Source of the DNA: Streptomyces roseochromogenus subsp. oscitans DS 12.976
GTDB taxonomy: Bacteria; Actinomycetota; Actinomycetes; Streptomycetales; Streptomycetaceae
Assembly: GCF_000497445.1 (NCBI RefSeq)
Contig: NZ_CM002285.1
Coordinates: 2,722,171-2,757,577 of the forward strand
Reading direction: 5' to 3'
DNA: 35,407 nucleotides
Below, one piece after another: positions 31,941 to 35,407 of the stretch; position 1 is the stretch's first letter; each line of letters starts with the position of its first letter. Below the pieces are notes generated by a model. That model did not search any database. It was not told the DNA's origin and saw only the letters and a program-made list of their open reading frames with translations. The translations under genes were made by a program, and so were the position numbers.

Positions 31941-33572
31941 TCAGCCCATGTGCGGGTACGTGTAGTCGGTCGGCGCGACCAGGGTCTCCTTGATGGCGCG
32001 GGTCAGGGTCCAGCGCAGGAGGTTCTGCGGGGCGCCGGCCTTGTCGTTGGTGCCGGAGGAGCGGCCGCCGCCGAAGGGCTGCTGGCCGACGACGGCGCCG
32101 GTCGACTTGTCGTTGATGTAGAAGTTGCCCGCCGCGTAGCGGAGCTTCTCCATCGTGTAGGCGGCCGCCGCACGGTCGTTGGAGATGACCGAGCCGGTCA
32201 GGGCGTAGTCCGACACCGACTCCATCTGGGTCAGCATCTCGTCGTACTGGTCGTCCTCGTAGACGTGGACGGCGAGGAACGGGCCGAAGTACTCGGTGCG
32301 GAAGACCTCGTTCTCCGGGTCGCTGCACTCGACGACGGTCGGGCGCACGAAGTAGCCGACCGAGTCGTCATAGCTGCCGCCCGCGACGATCGTGCAGGTC
32401 GGGTCCTCCTTGGCGCGGTCGATCGCGGCCTTGTTCTTGGCGAAGGCACGGTCGTCGATCACGGCGCCGATGAAGTTCGACAGGTCGGTGACGTCACCCA
32501 TGGTGAGGTAGTCGACCTCGGCGGCGAACTCCTCCTTGAAGCCGCTGTTCCAGATCGACGCCGGGATGTAGGCCCGGGACGTCGCGCTGCACTTCTGGCC
32601 CTGGTACTCGAAGGCGCCCCGGGTGAGGGCCGTCTTCAGCACCGCGCGGTCGGCCGACGGGTGGGCGACCAGGAAGTCCTTGCCGCCGGTCTCACCGACC
32701 AGACGCGGGTAGGAGCGGTACTTGTCGATGTTGTTGCCGACCGTCTTCCACAGGTACTGGAAGGTCTTGGTCGAGCCGGTGAAGTGGATACCGGCGAGAT
32801 CGCGGTGCTCCAGAGCCACCTTCGAGACCTCGATGCCGTCGCCGGTGACGAGGTTGATGACGCCCTTGGGCAGGCCCGCCTCCTCCAGCAGCTGCATCAG
32901 CAGCACGGCGGCGTGGGTCTGGGTCGGGGACGGCTTCCAGACCACGACGTTGCCCATCAGCGCGGGCGCGGTGGGCAGGTTGCCCGCGATGGCGCTGAAG
33001 TTGAAGGGCGTGATCGCGTAGACGAAGCCCTCCAGCGGGCGGTGGTCCAGACGGTTCCAGACGCCCGGGGAGTTGGCCGGGGGCTGCTCGGCCAGGATCT
33101 GGCGGGCGTAGTGGACGTTGAAGCGCCAGAAGTCGATCAGCTCACAGGGGGTGTCGATCTCCGCCTGCTGGGCGGTCTTCGACTGGCCGAGCATGGTGGA
33201 GGCGGCGATCGTCTCGCGCCACGGGCCGGCCAGCAGCTCGGCGGCGCGCAGAATGATCGCGGCGCGGTCGTCGAAGGACATCGCACGCCAGGCCGGCGCG
33301 GCGGCCAGGGCCGCGTCGATGGCGTCCTGCGCGTCCTGCTGGGTGGCGTGGCGCAGGGTGCCGATGACGGCCTTGTGGTTGTGCGGCTGGACCACCTGGA
33401 ACGGCTCACCGCCGCCCATCCGCTTCTCGCCGCCGATGGTCATCGGCAGGTCGATCGGGTTCTCGGCCAGCTCCTTGAGCTTGGCCTCCAGCCGGGCACG
33501 CTCGGGCGAGCCGGGGGCATAGCCGTGCACCGGCTCGTTGACGGGGGTGGGGACCTGGGTCACAGCGTCCAT
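31941..33572 (-). CDS. pruA: 1-pyrroline-5-carboxylate dehydrogenase
   Basis: 543 residues, aldehyde dehydrogenase superfamily of monofunctional P5CDH type. Motifs: ITPFNFSAIAGNLPTAPALMGN, GIHFTGSTKTF, catalytic Glu294 in LVGETGGKDF, catalytic Cys328 in FEYQGQKCSATSR, and PFGGGRSSGTNDKAG near the end. It oxidises glutamate semialdehyde/P5C to glutamate with NAD+. The ATG follows AAGGAG. It lies 39 bp after pruB, so they form an operon. The product goes to nitrogen metabolism. Confidence 0.96.
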   Translation of the reverse strand: MDAVTQVPTPVNEPVHGYAPGSPERARLEAKLKELAENPIDLPMTIGGEKRMGGGEPFQVVQPHNHKAVIGTLRHATQQDAQDAIDAALAAAPAWRAMSFDDRAAIILRAAELLAGPWRETIAASTMLGQSKTAQQAEIDTPCELIDFWRFNVHYARQILAEQPPANSPGVWNRLDHRPLEGFVYAITPFNFSAIAGNLPTAPALMGNVVVWKPSPTQTHAAVLLMQLLEEAGLPKGVINLVTGDGIEVSKVALEHRDLAGIHFTGSTKTFQYLWKTVGNNIDKYRSYPRLVGETGGKDFLVAHPSADRAVLKTALTRGAFEYQGQKCSATSRAYIPASIWNSGFKEEFAAEVDYLTMGDVTDLSNFIGAVIDDRAFAKNKAAIDRAKEDPTCTIVAGGSYDDSVGYFVRPTVVECSDPENEVFRTEYFGPFLAVHVYEDDQYDEMLTQMESVSDYALTGSVISNDRAAAAYTMEKLRYAAGNFYINDKSTGAVVGQQPFGGGRSSGTNDKAGAPQNLLRWTLTRAIKETLVAPTDYTYPHMG

Positions 33573-33611
33573 AAGATCCTTGACTCCTTGATCTTGAGCG
33601 GGTGTTCGGGT

Positions 33612-34592
33612 TCAGCCCCTGCTGACCATCGAGCGAAGGAAGAACCGCAGGTTCGCGGGCTTCTCCGCCAGACGGCGCATGAAGTAGCCGTACCAGTCGG
33701 TGCCGTAAGCGGTGTAGACGCGCATGCGGTGGCCCTCGGCGGCCAGCCGGAGGTGCTCGTCCCCGCGGATGCCGTACAGCATCTGGAACTCGTACTCGTC
33801 GAGCTTGCGGCCGGCCTTGTGGGCCAGCTCCTGGGCGATGGCGATCAGGCGCGGGTCGTGGGACCCGATCATCGGGTACCCCTCGCCCTCCATGAGGATG
33901 CGCAGGACCCGGACGTACGCCTTGTCTATCTCGTGCTTCTGCTGGTAGGCGACCTCGGCGGGCTCCTTGTAGGCGCCCTTCACCAGGCGGACGCGGCTGC
34001 CGGCGGCGGCCAGGCGGCGGGCGTCGGCCTCGGTGCGGAAGAGGTAGGCCTGGATGACACAGCCGGTCTGCGGGAAGTCCTTCCGCAGCTCCTCGTGGAT
34101 GGCGAACATCGAGTCGAGGGTGGTGTGGTCCTCGGCGTCCAGCGTGACGGTCGTACCGATCGCGGCGGCGGCCGCGACGACCGGGCGGACGTTGGCGAGG
34201 GCCAGCTCATGACCGCCGGGGAATGTAGGGGCGGGCCCGGAGGGCCCTTCGAATAGGGCGGTGGTGGGCGACGGGAGGGACTGGCCGAACATGGACAGCT
34301 TGACGGACATCTCGACCTTCTCGCCGAGCTCCAGCGGCTTGATCCGCTCGATGAGCTGGAGGTAGGCGTCCCGGGCGGCGGTGGCCTGCTCCGGGGTGGT
34401 GATGTCCTCGCCGACGACGTCCATCGTCAGCTCCAGGCCCTTGGCGGTCAGGTCCTTGACGATCGGCACGATGTCGGCCACGGTCTCGCCGGGGATGAAG
34501 CGGTCGACGACCTGCTTGGTCACCGGGGCCGCCGAGATCAGGCGTCGCATCCGGTCGCTGCGCGACGCGGCGAGAATCACGGGACCCAGCAC
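33612..34592 (-). CDS. pruB: Proline dehydrogenase (monofunctional)
   Basis: 326 residues, short FAD-linked TIM barrel typical of Gram-positive/actinobacterial ProDH. Motifs: TLDAEDHTTLDSMF, VIQAYLFRTEADA, RLVKGAYKEPAEVAY, MIGSHDPRLIAIAQ, and the substrate helix YGIRGDEHLRLAAEGHRMRVY followed by YFMRRLAEKPAN. It oxidises proline to P5C. GTG 34592 is chosen because GGAGG lies six bases upstream and gives VLGPVILAASRSDRM; the frame extends 20 codons further with no site. First gene of the operon, divergent from the PucR-type gene. Confidence 0.94.
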   Translation of the reverse strand: MLGPVILAASRSDRMRRLISAAPVTKQVVDRFIPGETVADIVPIVKDLTAKGLELTMDVVGEDITTPEQATAARDAYLQLIERIKPLELGEKVEMSVKLSMFGQSLPSPTTALFEGPSGPAPTFPGGHELALANVRPVVAAAAAIGTTVTLDAEDHTTLDSMFAIHEELRKDFPQTGCVIQAYLFRTEADARRLAAAGSRVRLVKGAYKEPAEVAYQQKHEIDKAYVRVLRILMEGEGYPMIGSHDPRLIAIAQELAHKAGRKLDEYEFQMLYGIRGDEHLRLAAEGHRMRVYTAYGTDWYGYFMRRLAEKPANLRFFLRSMVSRG

Positions 34593-34699
34593 GGGGCACC
34601 TCCACAGACAAGCACCAAATACGGCCGTCACCCGACGATTCGGGTACGGCACGGAGAACCACCGTGAAACCTAAGGATCTCTCCGATCGTGAGCCATCG

Positions 34700-34740
34700 A
34701 CAGCTGTCACGCATCCGTGCCCTGGATCTCAGACAGCTGT
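34700..34740. promoter_or_regulatory. Paired ACAGCTGT palindromes in the pruB/regulator promoter
   Basis: Two perfect 8-bp palindromes at 34700-34707 and 34733-34740, 33 bp apart (about three helical turns), lie between the divergent pruB and regulator genes. They are good candidates for the binding sites of the adjacent PucR-type protein. Confidence 0.55.
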
Positions 34741-34775
34741 ATGAAGGCCGTCAAGAAATGAGGGAGAATGCCCGA

Positions 34776-35407
34776 GTGGCGGCGGATTTCAAGGCTTTCA
34801 AGGGTGACTACCAGGAGCTGGTCGACGAGATCTCGGAGCTGCTGGGCGTCCCGGCGACCCTGGAGAACCGCGACTTCGAGCTGATCGCCTTCGGCGCGTA
34901 CGACAGCGACGACGAGCTGGATCCCACCGCGCTGGACCCGGTGCGCACCCGCTCGATCCTGACCCGGCGCTCCACGGCGACCGTCCGGGCGTGGTTCGAG
35001 GGCTTCGGCATCACCCGCGCGACCGGCCCGGTGCGGATCCCCGCGAGCACGGAGGCGGGCGTGTATCGCGGCCGGATCTGTCTGCCCGTACGCCATCGGG
35101 GTGTCGTACTCGGCTACGTCTGGCTGCTGGAGGGCGATCCGGGGCCGACGGACGCGCAGCTGGCCGCCGCGATGGAGGTGGCCGGCCGGATCGGCGCGCT
35201 GCTCGCGGACGAGGCTCAGGCCGGGGCGGGGCTGAGCCGGGAGCTGCGGGCGGTGCTCACCGCGGACGGCGGCTGGCAACGGGACATGGCGGTGGCCGAA
35301 CTGCGCACCGCGCTCGGCCCCCGCGCCGACGGCCCGCTCACCCTGGTGTGCGTCGCCCCGTGGCCGTCGGCCGACCCGGACGACGCTCCGGCCGCCCGTA
35401 CGATCCC
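34776..35407 (+). CDS. PucR-type transcriptional regulator, N-terminal part (partial)
   Basis: An open frame of more than 210 codons runs off the right edge. GTG 34776 follows AGGGAG; ATG 34758, six codons upstream, is an alternative. Visible residues: [80 protein letters not shown] and [20 protein letters not shown]. This resembles the N-terminal sensory (GAF-like) half of PucR/CdaR regulators; the helix-turn-helix would lie beyond the window. Placed head-to-head with pruB-pruA, it probably activates them in response to proline, as PucR-type PutR regulators do in other Gram-positives (inference). Confidence 0.75.
   Translation, partial: MAADFKAFKGDYQELVDEISELLGVPATLENRDFELIAFGAYDSDDELDPTALDPVRTRSILTRRSTATVRAWFEGFGITRATGPVRIPASTEAGVYRGRICLPVRHRGVVLGYVWLLEGDPGPTDAQLAAAMEVAGRIGALLADEAQAGAGLSRELRAVLTADGGWQRDMAVAELRTALGPRADGPLTLVCVAPWPSADPDDAPAARTI

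Noticed and set aside
30684..34256. 1190-codon open frame on the plus strand
   Set aside because: It runs antisense through leuB, the acetyltransferase, pruA and pruB, with no domain of its own; an artefact of high G/C third positions.
1..35407. tRNA, rRNA, insertion sequence, integrase or attachment site
   Set aside because: None was seen by eye: no clover-leaf with CCA-adjacent arms, no transposase or integrase motifs, no terminal inverted repeats with target duplication.

Overview
The window is high-GC actinobacterial chromosome with Streptomyces character: GTG/TTG starts, GGAGG-type ribosome sites, strong G/C third-position bias, tandem 'conservon' operons, secreted glycoside hydrolases with actinobacterial signal peptides, and an acyl-CoA carboxylase beta/epsilon pair. 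From memory, the gene order matches the S. coelicolor SCO5544-SCO5518 neighbourhood. That link is recollection, not a search.

Layout. (1) 1-7873 (+): two consecutive conservons. The first is the 3' part of cvnA1 plus cvnB1-C1-D1; the second is a complete cvnA2-B2-C2-D2. Each encodes a sensor-kinase-like membrane protein, a roadblock protein, a DUF742 protein and a small G-protein. The two G-protein genes share a 394-bp tract with only two differences. (2) 8049-9899 (-): accB and accE of an acyl-CoA carboxylase. (3) 10494-11096 (+): a YceI protein, followed by a scar of two truncated genes (a FUSC-type membrane protein and an S9 peptidase) at 11190-11797. (4) 11814-13169 (-): a TPM-like membrane protein. 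(5) 13234-18235: a divergent secreted GH3 / GH30-CBM13 pair around a near-perfect 22-bp palindrome. (6) 18285-20943: GPP34 protein, VOC protein, and cimA with an intrinsic terminator in its leader. (7) 21231-28352: an MHS-type MFS transporter, a TetR regulator, agmatine deiminase, a urease-like UreAB/UreC pair with no accessory genes, and a divergent NCS1 permease. Repeated operator-like motifs lie in the divergent promoter. (8) 28349-30727 (-): ilvE and leuB. (9) 30809-31841 (-): a 43-aa small gene and an AAC(2')-I-type aminoglycoside acetyltransferase homologue. (10) 31941-35407: proline catabolism (pruA, pruB) and a divergent PucR-type regulator that runs off the window.

How the genes work together. 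cimA, ilvE and leuB belong to branched-chain amino acid synthesis. pruB-pruA convert proline to glutamate, probably under the divergent PucR regulator. The GH3/GH30 pair probably degrades an external beta-glucan. The most unusual unit is the urease-like/agmatine deiminase/permease cluster. Its UreC keeps all nickel-ligand residues, the carbamylated lysine and the flap histidine, but has Val for the flap cysteine, Gly for a pocket alanine and a rewritten active-site loop. This suggests an agmatine/ureido-compound pathway rather than an ordinary urease.
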